64,000 nt of DNA. It comes from Anaerolineales bacterium (GTDB taxonomy: Bacteria; Chloroflexota; Anaerolineae; Anaerolineales; UBA11858). The DNA lies in the NCBI GenBank assembly GCA_028278545.1, contig JANQED010000165.1, positions 124,001 to 188,000 of the forward strand. Reading direction: 5' to 3'. The position numbers and the translations under genes are program-made. Below, one piece after another: positions 34,090-42,043 of the stretch; position 1 is the stretch's first letter, and each line of letters opens with the position of its first letter. The notes under the pieces are model-generated. The model was not told where the DNA came from. It worked only from the letters and a program-made list of their open reading frames with translations, and did not search any database.

Positions 34090-34353
34090 ATGGGCCGGAA
34101 GGCTATTTCTTTTTTGCGGAGTTTGCGGGGGCGCTATTTAATCGTCCTTCTCGCTCTGACCGCATTGCCTACACTGCTGATCGGTGCTCTAGCGTATCAG
34201 AATGCGCGCCAGACCATCGAAGCCCGGGTCAAAGCCCAGTTGACCTCGATTGCTGATCTAAAGAAAGAGCAGATCATCCTATCAACCGAGCGCGCCAACG
34301 TTGGGCAGAACTTCAACTGGCATCCCGCCATCTGGAAGCTCCCGCTGAAGTGA
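34090..34353 (+). pseudogene. Truncated N-terminus of a sensor protein
   Basis: 87 residues: an Arg/Lys-rich start, one membrane segment (YLIVLLALTALPTLLIGALAY) and the first helix of an extracytoplasmic sensor region (QNARQTIEARVKAQLTSIADLKKEQI). This is how many membrane histidine kinases and chemoreceptor-like proteins begin, normally 500 residues or longer. Then the frame stops, and the following 137 bases hold no continuation that I can see. A good GGAGGT ribosome binding site remains. Most likely a gene remnant after deletion. Confidence 0.55.
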
Positions 34354-34490
34354 TATAGACAGATTCAACCGCGAAATACGAGCTGATCACAGAGTTCTGT
34401 CAAACGGGGGGTATTTCTCGGCGGTTTATTTGAAGCCAGCTTCTTCGTGGCGACATGTAAAAGGGTGACTACTATCTAAAGCAGCTTTCA

Positions 34491-35102
34491 CTATTTAGGT
34501 TCAATGACCTGTCTCACAGCGAAAATACAATGGGGAGTTCCTTGTGGGCCTCGCTCCAGCTTAGCGACTTGTTCTACAGATTGGTCGAGCTGAGAGGATA
34601 GGAAAACAGCGTCCATTTGGCACAGTTCAGGGTTTTCAGCCAGGATGACGGCATAGGGGCAGTGCCCCAAAATAACCCGTGGCCCTTCTGGAGAGGCCTC
34701 CCAACGGGCTTGATAGTTCATCTCATCCAGGCGGCGGACGGTTTGATTCAAACGAACAATCAGGCTCGGATTGAGGTCTGCTTCTCCAAAAAGGTGGGGG
34801 ACAAGCCGGGAGAATTGTTCATCCAGATCGCCCTCTGACTTTAGAACCTTCAGCATAGCCTCCACCAGCAAATCGATGTTGTGATCCATAGCCCGGTGGG
34901 TCAAGGCGTAGAGCTTTGTCGGCCGCCCGCGCCCTTTTGCTGCCCGGGTGCCAACAACTTCGACCAGTTTTTCGTGCTCTAAAGCGCTCAGGTGGTGGCG
35001 GGCATTGGCAGGCGTCATTGGCAGCGCCTGGCTGATTTCAATGGCCGAAGCCATCTGATGAGCACGAATATAGTCCAGGATTTGTTGGCGGGTGTTTTGC
35101 AT
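34491..35102 (-). CDS. SufR-like iron-sulfur HTH transcriptional regulator
   Basis: A 203-residue protein. The N-terminal winged helix (QQILDYIRAHQMASAIEISQALPMTPANARHHLSALEHEKLVEVV, then RGRPTKLYALT) is followed by a C-terminal ligand domain with cysteines in GHCPYAVILAENPELC and PHCIF. This pattern is like SufR, which binds a [4Fe-4S] cluster and controls Fe-S assembly genes. The ATG at 35102 is chosen because TACAAT on the minus strand ends seven bases before it. It is divergent from nuoB; the Fe-S-rich Nuo proteins are plausible targets. Confidence 0.75.
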   Translation of the reverse strand: MQNTRQQILDYIRAHQMASAIEISQALPMTPANARHHLSALEHEKLVEVVGTRAAKGRGRPTKLYALTHRAMDHNIDLLVEAMLKVLKSEGDLDEQFSRLVPHLFGEADLNPSLIVRLNQTVRRLDEMNYQARWEASPEGPRVILGHCPYAVILAENPELCQMDAVFLSSQLDQSVEQVAKLERGPQGTPHCIFAVRQVIEPK

Positions 35103-35109
35103 GATAGGC

Positions 35110-35115
35110 ATTGTA
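35110..35115 (-). promoter_or_regulatory. -10 box of the SufR-like gene, leaderless arrangement
   Basis: Minus strand TACAAT, seven bases before the ATG at 35102. No Shine-Dalgarno sequence lies in between. Confidence 0.55.
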
Positions 35116-35152
35116 GCATATTTTTGCAAAAGAATATTTGCGTTAATAATTG

Positions 35153-35180
35153 TTGACATGCCCTTTTTGGCAGGTATAAT
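35153..35180 (+). promoter_or_regulatory. Promoter of the nuoB-nuoCD-nuoI genes
   Basis: TTGACA (35153-35158), 16 bases, TATAAT (35175-35180), the strongest-looking promoter in the window. The spacer contains TGCC-CTTTTT-GGCA, a possible operator for the divergent SufR-like regulator. Confidence 0.85.
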
Positions 35181-35245
35181 TAGGGCCGTTATTCAAGTAT
35201 CGGATTTTAAATCGTCATTTCCACCCTCCATAAGGAGTGCACGCG

Positions 35246-35887
35246 ATGCCCGAGATATTCGACTCAAAAGGCTACGAAATCCCGCCCGAAATGCAGAACA
35301 ATGTTGCCATCACTACCCTGGACAAGATTTATAACTGGGGCCGGCGTTATTCTGCTTGGCCGATGATGTTCGGTCTGGCTTGCTGTGCCATCGAGATGAT
35401 CTGCACTGCCGCCAGCCGCTTCGATTTTTCGCGCTTCGGCATGGAGATCATGCGTCCCAGCCCGCGTCAGGCCGATGTGATGCTGGTCTCCGGCACGGTC
35501 ACCAAGAAGATGGTGCCCCAGATCGTCCGCCTTTATAACCAGATGCCCGAGCCTAAGTACGTTGTCGCCATGGGGGCTTGCGCCTCCGGCGGCGGCCCTT
35601 TCAAGGAGGGCTATAACGTGGTTTCTGGGATGGATAAATTCCTGCCTGTAGACGTTTATATCCCAGGCTGCCCTCCCACGCCTCAGGCGTTGCTGTTTGG
35701 CCTGATGAAGCTGCAAGAAATGATGGACAACCAGTCGCTCAAGACCGTACGCTGGTATCAGAAAGAAGATTTACCCGCCATCCCTGTGCCTATCTTAGGG
35801 CCTGATCTTCTTGACCCGCGCGATTACCCGGAATTTAGCGATAAGCTGGCTCAAGCGGCTGTTATCGCCGAACCTGAAGAGGCTTAA
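35246..35887 (+). CDS. nuoB: NADH-quinone oxidoreductase subunit B
   Basis: Carries Fe-S cluster N2, the last electron carrier before quinone in complex I. It has 213 residues. The cluster ligands are seen in [10 protein letters not shown] (adjacent Cys pair), [11 protein letters not shown] and IPGCPPTPQ. The quinone-side [21 protein letters not shown] segment is conserved. The ATG at 35246 follows AAGGAG by nine bases; a GTG at 35237 is in frame but less likely. No nuoA precedes it. Confidence 0.96.
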   Translation: MPEIFDSKGYEIPPEMQNNVAITTLDKIYNWGRRYSAWPMMFGLACCAIEMICTAASRFDFSRFGMEIMRPSPRQADVMLVSGTVTKKMVPQIVRLYNQMPEPKYVVAMGACASGGGPFKEGYNVVSGMDKFLPVDVYIPGCPPTPQALLFGLMKLQEMMDNQSLKTVRWYQKEDLPAIPVPILGPDLLDPRDYPEFSDKLAQAAVIAEPEEA

Positions 35888-35901
35888 GCTGGAGAGCAAC
35901 G

Positions 35902-37641
35902 ATGATAGATTTAACACTTGCAATTGCTAAAGAAATTGAGACTCGCTTTCCAAAGGGCGTCGCGCCCGATGAGCGTAGCGGCTACGAAGGATATCTCGTC
36001 GAAGCGGGCAAGCTGGTCGAATTTGCCACAGCTTTGCGCGATGAACTTGGTTACGATTTCCTCTCCTCGGTCACCGGTGTCGATTACATGCCCGAGGAAA
36101 AGATGGAAGTGGTGTACCATGTTTACAGGTCAACCGGTGGGGGCGCGCTGGTCTTCAAGGTACAGGTGCCACGCCAAAACCCCGTCCTGCCATCCCTTGT
36201 TGAGGTCTTTCCGGGCGCTGATTTTCAGGAGCGTGAAGCCTGGGATTTGTTGGGTATCCGCTTCGAGGGACATCCCAATCACAAACGCATCTTGATGTGG
36301 GAGGGTTTCGAAGGTCATCCCCTGCGTAAAGATTGGGAAGAAGCTTATTTCGAGGAAGAGAGTAAGCCTTTCGATGCCCGTTGGCCGGGTGGGGATGTCT
36401 ATCGGGCCGAGGATGAAAACCCCTTCACCAAGAACGTGGTTTATCCTCAAGACTTCAATCCAGAAACCTGGATACCGGATGGCGACAAGGCCCTGTACGC
36501 CGGGATGAAAGAGATCGAGACCGACGAGTCCTTGGAGACCGAGCAGATCGTCGTCAACCTTGGCCCTCAGCACCCTTCCACACATGGCGTCTTCCGCATG
36601 GTGGCTACCTTGGCTGGTGAGACGGTTGTCAAGTTGGAGCCGGTGATGGGCTACCTGCATCGCAATCATGAGAAGATCGGTGAGCGCAACACCTATTTGA
36701 TGAATATCCCTTTCACCGACCGGCTCGATTACTTGGCCTCGATGAGCAACAACTTCGGCTATGTGTTGGCTGTCGAGAAACTGCTGGGCAAGAAGGCCGT
36801 GGTGCCCGAACGCGCCGAATATATCCGCGTGATCATGGCCGAGTTCACTCGTATCGCCAATCACGTCTTTGCCATTGGTACGCTCTTGAATGACATGGGA
36901 GCCTACTTCACGCCTATGTTGTACGCTCTGCAGGAACGCGAGCTGATTTTGGATATTTTCGAGGCCGCAGCCGGATCGCGCATGATGTGTAATTACTACC
37001 GCTTTGGCGGGCTGGCGCGCGACCTCCCGCCTGGGGTGGAGGGCAAAATGCGTGATCTTGCCTTTGAACGCCTTCCCCGCAAGATCGACGAGTTGGATCG
37101 CTACCTCACGGAGAACGAAGTTTTACGTGCCCGCTGTGAGGGTGTGGGTGTGCTGACCCCCGAGGAGGCGATTGCCTACTCCGCGGTGGGCCCAGTGCTG
37201 CGCGCCTCGGGCGTACCCTACGATGTCCGCCGCGCTGATCCATACAGCATCTACGACCGTTTTGACTTCGATGTCGCTGTGGCCTACCATGGTGATGTTT
37301 ATGACCGTTACCTCGTGCGCATGGAGGAGATTCGCCAGAGCATTCGCATCTTGCAGCAAGCCCTCGACGACCTGCCTGAGGGCGAGATCATGACTGGCAA
37401 GCCGCGCTACTCGATCCGGGTGCCGGCGGGCGAGGCCTATGGCCGCGTGGAAGGCCCAAAGGGTGAGCTGGGCTTCTATGTGGTCTCTGATGGCAGTGCC
37501 AACCCCTGGCGCTACCACGTCCGGGCGCCATCTTTCATCAACCTCACGGCTTTGAGCAAGATGTGTGAAGGCGATAAAGTGGCCGATGCCATTGTCATCC
37601 TCGGTTCGATCGATATTGTGCTGGGTGAGACGGATAGATAA
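35902..37641 (+). CDS. nuoCD: NADH-quinone oxidoreductase subunits C and D, fused
   Basis: Part of the peripheral arm of complex I, 579 residues. The NuoC portion (residues 1-175) includes [19 protein letters not shown] and [40 protein letters not shown]. The NuoD portion (from about 210) includes [26 protein letters not shown] and the C-terminal [13 protein letters not shown]. Fused CD forms are common in several phyla. It starts 14 bases after nuoB with GGAGAGC in front. Confidence 0.96.
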   Translation: MIDLTLAIAKEIETRFPKGVAPDERSGYEGYLVEAGKLVEFATALRDELGYDFLSSVTGVDYMPEEKMEVVYHVYRSTGGGALVFKVQVPRQNPVLPSLVEVFPGADFQEREAWDLLGIRFEGHPNHKRILMWEGFEGHPLRKDWEEAYFEEESKPFDARWPGGDVYRAEDENPFTKNVVYPQDFNPETWIPDGDKALYAGMKEIETDESLETEQIVVNLGPQHPSTHGVFRMVATLAGETVVKLEPVMGYLHRNHEKIGERNTYLMNIPFTDRLDYLASMSNNFGYVLAVEKLLGKKAVVPERAEYIRVIMAEFTRIANHVFAIGTLLNDMGAYFTPMLYALQERELILDIFEAAAGSRMMCNYYRFGGLARDLPPGVEGKMRDLAFERLPRKIDELDRYLTENEVLRARCEGVGVLTPEEAIAYSAVGPVLRASGVPYDVRRADPYSIYDRFDFDVAVAYHGDVYDRYLVRMEEIRQSIRILQQALDDLPEGEIMTGKPRYSIRVPAGEAYGRVEGPKGELGFYVVSDGSANPWRYHVRAPSFINLTALSKMCEGDKVADAIVILGSIDIVLGETDR

Positions 37642-37716
37642 GCATGTGTCAAGCGATTACGCTGTGTAATCCCATATCCGGAGCTTATAACTTGACGCTT
37701 TTACGGGAGAACTTCT

Positions 37717-38346
37717 ATGTACGGTAAAGGAATCATCAAAGGGTTAGGCGTAACCCTCAAACACTTTCTCGATACTTATATCGATGACATCCGCATGGGC
37801 AAGAAGCGCTATTCAGACGAGGGTATCGAATACCGCAGCAGCAAGGATGTACGCGGCCTTTTCACTGTGCAATATCCAGAAGAAAAACTGCCTACTCCTG
37901 AAGAGTTCCGCTTCATACCCTTCTTGGTGTACGATGAAGTCGAGGATGGCGAGCGGGAAATCCGTTGTACCTCTTGCGGCATTTGCGCCAAGGTTTGCCC
38001 GCCGCAGTGCATCTGGATCGAGCGTTCCGAGGACCCCAAGACTGGGCGTCCCATTCCGGAGCCAGCCAATTTCTACATCGATGTGGATATCTGCATGAAC
38101 TGCGGCCTTTGTGCCGAGTTTTGCCCCTTCGACGCTATCATCATGGATCACGATTATGAGTTGGCGGTCTACAACCGCTTTGAAAACAATATCTACGACA
38201 AAGAGAAGCTGCTCAAACCGGCTGAATATTACTTGGACATCCGCCCTTTGAATTATCAAATTCAGGCGGACGCTCGGGCCGAGAAAGAGGCCAAAAAGGC
38301 TGCCGCTAAAGCGAAAAAGGAAGCTGCCGCCGCCGCGAAGGGATGA
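37717..38346 (+). CDS. nuoI: NADH-quinone oxidoreductase subunit I
   Basis: A 209-residue protein with two [4Fe-4S] clusters that link the NADH arm to NuoB. The cysteine motifs are CTSCGICAKVCPPQC and CMNCGLCAEFCPFDA. The N-terminus IIKGLGVTLKHFLDTYID lies along the membrane in relatives. The C-terminus ends in a Lys/Ala-rich tail of about 30 residues (ARAEKEAKKAAAKAKKEAAA). No nuoH or other membrane subunit follows. Confidence 0.95.
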   Translation: MYGKGIIKGLGVTLKHFLDTYIDDIRMGKKRYSDEGIEYRSSKDVRGLFTVQYPEEKLPTPEEFRFIPFLVYDEVEDGEREIRCTSCGICAKVCPPQCIWIERSEDPKTGRPIPEPANFYIDVDICMNCGLCAEFCPFDAIIMDHDYELAVYNRFENNIYDKEKLLKPAEYYLDIRPLNYQIQADARAEKEAKKAAAKAKKEAAAAAKG

Positions 38347-38370
38347 GAATCCCTTCCCAGAAAACAGTTG

Positions 38371-38446
38371 AGAAGTCGAGCTATTTTATCGGTTTTGCTC
38401 CAAGTGCACATTGGCAGTATGAAAGTTCGGCTTCTCTTCTTTAGTT
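38371..38446 (+). terminator. Long hairpin after nuoI
   Basis: GAGAAGTCGA pairs with TCGGCTTCTC (one G-U pair) over a loop of about 45 bases, followed by TTCTTTAG. A possible but weak terminator. Confidence 0.4.
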
Positions 38447-38573
38447 GATGGAATAGCTATTACTTATTGACGAACTACACAAATTTTGGTGACGAATTGG
38501 TCTTTTGGGGGTAAAAAAAGAGTCCTAAACTGTATCCAAATGATCACTCATAGATGAATTGGTAGAAAACTAT

Positions 38574-39656
38574 ATGAACGATGCAAAAGTTACTCAAGAT
38601 GCTGTATTAGCCGCCCTCAGTCAGGTGGAAGACCCAGATTTGCGGAAAGACCTGGTGACCCTGAATATGATCCAGGACTTGAAGATCAACGGGGGCGATG
38701 TCAGCTTCACCATCATGCTGACCACGCCTGCCTGCCCGATGAAAGACAAAATGAAGAGCGAGGCTATGGCCGCTGCGGAAGCCGTACCGGGTGTTGGCTC
38801 TGTTGATATCACTATGGATGCGGATGTGCCCAACGATGGGCGTACACGAGGGCTGTTGAACGTCCCCGTGCGCAACGCCATCGCCATTGCTTCGGGTAAG
38901 GGAGGTGTTGGCAAGAGCACCGTGGCCGTCAATCTGGCTGTGTCTCTGGCGCAGAGCGGCGCACGCGTGGGCTTACTTGATGCCGATATCTATGGGCCGA
39001 ATATTCCCACCATGATGGGCGTCGAGAGGCTGCCGCCATCTCAGGATAACAAACTGGTGCCCGCGGAGGCCTACGGGGTGCAGTTGATGTCGATTGGATT
39101 CCTGGTCAAACCCGACCAGCCTCTGATCTGGCGCGGCCCAATGCTGCACTCGGCCATTCGCCAATTCCTCACCGACGTACTCTGGGATGAGCTGGATTAT
39201 CTGGTCATTGACTTACCCCCAGGGACCGGGGATGCACAACTCAGCCTATCGCAATCATTACCCCTGAGTGGGGGCGTGATCGTCACGCTGCCTCAACAAG
39301 TTTCTTTGGATGATGCCCGCCGCGGGTTGGAGATGTTCCGCGAATTGAACGTGCCCCTATTGGGGGTTGTCGAGAATATGAGCTTCTTGGAGCTTCCCGA
39401 TGGCACCAAGATGGATGTCTTCGGCAGTGGCGGCGGCGAGAAATTGGCTCAAGAGACCGGTGTGCCGTTCATCGGGGCTATCCCCATGGATGCCTCGGTT
39501 CGGCAAGGCGGCGACTCTGGCAAACCGGTGGTGATATCCAACCCTGACAGCGCGGTCGCCAAGGCCCTCAAGGCTGTCGCCGAGGATTTAGCCGCCAAGG
39601 TCAGTGTGGCAGCTATGCGGCAGGAAAATGTCATCCCCATCGAATTTGTGAAATAG
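38574..39656 (+). CDS. mrp: Mrp/NBP35 family Fe-S cluster carrier ATPase
   Basis: A 360-residue P-loop protein that holds and passes on Fe-S clusters. An N-terminal DUF59 domain ([25 protein letters not shown]) is followed by the deviant Walker [18 protein letters not shown] at about residue 104, then [14 protein letters not shown] and [12 protein letters not shown]. The usual CxxC of Mrp near the C-terminus is not evident (the region reads [11 protein letters not shown]). The start at 38574 is chosen; no Shine-Dalgarno sequence is seen. Its place after nuoI suits a role in complex I maturation. Confidence 0.92.
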   Translation: MNDAKVTQDAVLAALSQVEDPDLRKDLVTLNMIQDLKINGGDVSFTIMLTTPACPMKDKMKSEAMAAAEAVPGVGSVDITMDADVPNDGRTRGLLNVPVRNAIAIASGKGGVGKSTVAVNLAVSLAQSGARVGLLDADIYGPNIPTMMGVERLPPSQDNKLVPAEAYGVQLMSIGFLVKPDQPLIWRGPMLHSAIRQFLTDVLWDELDYLVIDLPPGTGDAQLSLSQSLPLSGGVIVTLPQQVSLDDARRGLEMFRELNVPLLGVVENMSFLELPDGTKMDVFGSGGGEKLAQETGVPFIGAIPMDASVRQGGDSGKPVVISNPDSAVAKALKAVAEDLAAKVSVAAMRQENVIPIEFVK

Positions 39657-39682
39657 CCCAGCGCGCTAGAATTGCAACATTA

Positions 39683-39709
39683 AACCCCTGAATGTAGTAT
39701 TGAGGGGTT
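39683..39709 (+). terminator. Small hairpin after mrp
   Basis: AACCCCT (39683-39689) with AGGGGTT (39703-39709), followed by CTCTG; weaker than the next hairpin. Confidence 0.45.
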
Positions 39710-39717
39710 CTCTGAAA

Positions 39718-39766
39718 AAAACAGGCTGTGAGCAGCGCTTTGCGCTTACTTGCAGCCTGTTTTGAT
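39718..39766 (+). terminator. Rho-independent terminator after mrp
   Basis: AAAACAGGCTG (39718-39728) pairs with CAGCCTGTTTT (39753-39763). The loop contains a second small hairpin, AGCGC-TTT-GCGCT. Confidence 0.85.
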
Positions 39767-39819
39767 TTCCCCTCTTGGCAGGTTATGCTAATCACCCTGT
39801 GTTCCTCCGAATTATGCGG

Positions 39820-39825
39820 TAGAAT
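39820..39825 (+). promoter_or_regulatory. -10 box of the ricT-like gene, leaderless arrangement
   Basis: TAGAAT followed by six bases and then the ATG at 39832; transcription is predicted to start at the start codon. No ribosome binding site is present. Confidence 0.55.
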
Positions 39826-39831
39826 CACCGC

Positions 39832-40653
39832 ATGTCTGAATTCATTGTGGGTGTCCGTTTCCAGAAAGTCGGTAAGATATACCACTTTAGTGCTAATAAG
39901 TATCGCGACCTCCGGGTTGGTGATCATGTGATTGTTGAGACCAGCCGCGGGCGTCAGCTTGGAGAAGTCGCCCAGCTTGTTGATGAAACACGCGGGCCAG
40001 GGAAGAGGTCCTGGAAGCCCGTTTTGCGCAAGGCAACGCCGCGTGATCTGGTATCAAGACAGGTGTGGGAGGGAAAAGAGTCCGAGGCATTAGTAAACTG
40101 CCGGGCGAGAGCCTCTCATCTCAAATTTGAAGGGATCAAGATCATTTCCGCTGAGTTCACCCTGGACGGCGGCCGTCTGACGTTTTTATATACCAGTGAA
40201 GCGGACGATAAACTCGATCTGACCTCGTTGCGCGACGAGATGCAGGAACTCTATCGTGCCAAAGTGAGCCTGCGCAAGATTGGGCCGCGTGATGCCGCGA
40301 AGATCATTGGGGGGATGGGAGCCTGCGGCTTGGAAACGCGCTGTTGCTCGATGCACCTGGGGGAATTTTGCCCGATTTCGATCAAGATGGCCAAGGCCCA
40401 AAATGTGTCCCTGGCTCCCTCTGAGATCACCGGTATGTGCGGCCGCCTGCGCTGCTGCCTGCAGTATGAATATGATGCCTATGTTGAAGCGCGCAAGACG
40501 ATGCCGAGGCCGAAAAAGCCGGTTTCGACCCCTCTAGGGGATGGTCGTGTGATCAAAGTCAACCCGCTTGCGGAAACCGTCCTGGTCGATTTAGGTGAAC
40601 GCGGGGCCAAAGAATTTCCCAATGAGGAAGTAGAACCTCGCCATCCATCTTAG
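39832..40653 (+). CDS. ricT: PSP1 domain protein, RicT/YaaT-like
   Basis: A 273-residue cytoplasmic protein. The N-terminal part has VGVRFQKVGKIYHFSANKYRDLRVGDHVIVET, and the C-terminal part carries the Cys cluster GACGLETRCCSMHLGEFCP and GMCGRLRCCLQYE. In Bacillus, RicT with RicA and RicF forms a complex holding two [4Fe-4S] clusters that guides RNase Y. No ricA or ricF is in the window. The C-terminal extension, a small KOW-like beta segment, is normal for the family. Confidence 0.9.
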   Translation: MSEFIVGVRFQKVGKIYHFSANKYRDLRVGDHVIVETSRGRQLGEVAQLVDETRGPGKRSWKPVLRKATPRDLVSRQVWEGKESEALVNCRARASHLKFEGIKIISAEFTLDGGRLTFLYTSEADDKLDLTSLRDEMQELYRAKVSLRKIGPRDAAKIIGGMGACGLETRCCSMHLGEFCPISIKMAKAQNVSLAPSEITGMCGRLRCCLQYEYDAYVEARKTMPRPKKPVSTPLGDGRVIKVNPLAETVLVDLGERGAKEFPNEEVEPRHPS

Positions 40654-40733
40654 CCTGGATTCGTTCGCAGATCAACCTTATTACTCCCCATCGCTGCTAG
40701 TCAAGATTTGGAAATACTTCAAAGAGGAGCATC

Positions 40734-41909
40734 ATGCCTGATTTTTTCGCTGAAGCACAGGAATTATTCGAATATGCGTGCGATTTGCGCCGTGATTTTC
40801 ATCGCCACCCTGAATTAGGCTTCCAAGAAGAACGCACTGCTGGGATCGTCGCCAGGGAATTGAAAGAGCTTGGCTTAGAGGTCAGCACCGGTATTGCCGA
40901 GACCGGCGTGGTGGCGATCATCGAAGGGGCGCGACCTGGGGCAGTCGCGTTGCTGCGCTTCGATATGGATGCTTTGCCCATCGAGGAGGAGACTGGCGCA
41001 GAATATGCCTCTCAAACGCCGGGCGTGATGCACGCCTGTGGCCATGATGGGCATACGGCTATCGGACTGACGGTTGCGAGGTTGCTCCAGGCCCATCAAG
41101 ATGAGATTCCCGGGACCGTGAAACTGGTTTTCCAACCTGCCGAGGAGGGCCTGGGTGGGGCGGAACGCATGGTGAAAGAGGGGGTTTTGGAGAATCCCCG
41201 CCCCGATGTCTCTCTGGCATTGCACTTATGGAATGAAAAGCCCGTCGGATGGATCGCGGCCTCGCCGGGACCGACGATGGCTGCCGCGGAGACCTTCTCG
41301 GTGCGCATCACAGGCAAGGGCGGGCATGGGGCTTTACCGCAACACGCCGTTGATCCCATCTTCGCCGCCGGGCAGATTATCACTGCCTTGCAGAGCATCG
41401 TCTCACGCAATGTAGACCCCACTGAGACGGCAGTGGTCAGCGCCACGAATCTGCACGGCGGATCGACCTTCAACGTCATTCCTCCCTATGTAGACCTCCA
41501 GGGCACCATCCGCACCTTTAAGCCTGAGGTCCGTGAATTAGTGCTGCGCCGTTTCCACGAGGTCGTTGATGGGATCGCCCAGGCCTTGAGTTGCGAAACC
41601 GAAATCGCCATTGAAGATGTCACCCTGGCCGTGGACAACGACCCTGAGGTCACCGCCAGGGTACAGGGAGTTGCAAGAAATATGTTCCCAGATGCCCCCC
41701 TGATCACCCAATTCCAGACCATGGGCTCTGAGGATATGTCCTTTATGATGGATGACATCCCCGGCTGCTACTTCCTGGTGGGCTCAGCCGACCCGGAGAA
41801 GGGCCTGGACGCCAAGCACCATCACCCCAAATTCGACTTCGACGAAGCGGCACTGCCGCGCGCCGCGGCTGTTATGGCTGCGGCAGCGGTGGAGGTGTTG
41901 AAGGGCTAG
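40734..41909 (+). CDS. M20 family metallo-amidohydrolase
   Basis: A 391-residue hydrolase of the IAA-amino acid hydrolase/hippurate hydrolase group. The zinc-site motifs are HRHPELGFQE, MHACGHDGHTAIGL and QPAEEGLGGAERM; GKGGHGALPQHAVDP and the C-terminal GSEDMSFM complete the pattern. It cleaves an N-acyl amino acid or related amide; the substrate is unknown. The start follows AGAGGAGC. It converges with the repeat-protein gene. A second, different M20 enzyme is encoded at the window end. Confidence 0.9.
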   Translation: MPDFFAEAQELFEYACDLRRDFHRHPELGFQEERTAGIVARELKELGLEVSTGIAETGVVAIIEGARPGAVALLRFDMDALPIEEETGAEYASQTPGVMHACGHDGHTAIGLTVARLLQAHQDEIPGTVKLVFQPAEEGLGGAERMVKEGVLENPRPDVSLALHLWNEKPVGWIAASPGPTMAAAETFSVRITGKGGHGALPQHAVDPIFAAGQIITALQSIVSRNVDPTETAVVSATNLHGGSTFNVIPPYVDLQGTIRTFKPEVRELVLRRFHEVVDGIAQALSCETEIAIEDVTLAVDNDPEVTARVQGVARNMFPDAPLITQFQTMGSEDMSFMMDDIPGCYFLVGSADPEKGLDAKHHHPKFDFDEAALPRAAAVMAAAAVEVLKG

Positions 41910-41965
41910 TTGCTTCGAGGCTTCGGAATTTGGGGGATTTTCGAAGTCTGATTCCACAAAAACAC

Positions 41966-42022
41966 GAAGTCCGACCTTTTGAGAAGCCCCAGGCAGGGCC
42001 AGAAAAGTCGGACTTCTTTCGT
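41966..42022. terminator. Terminator between the M20 gene and the repeat-protein gene
   Basis: GAAGTCCGAC (41966-41975) pairs with GTCGGACTTC (42007-42016), followed by TTTCGTTT; the loop holds a GGCC-type sub-hairpin. It may serve both converging genes. Confidence 0.8.
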
Positions 42023-42043
42023 TTAAATTTCTTGAAGTGATCG

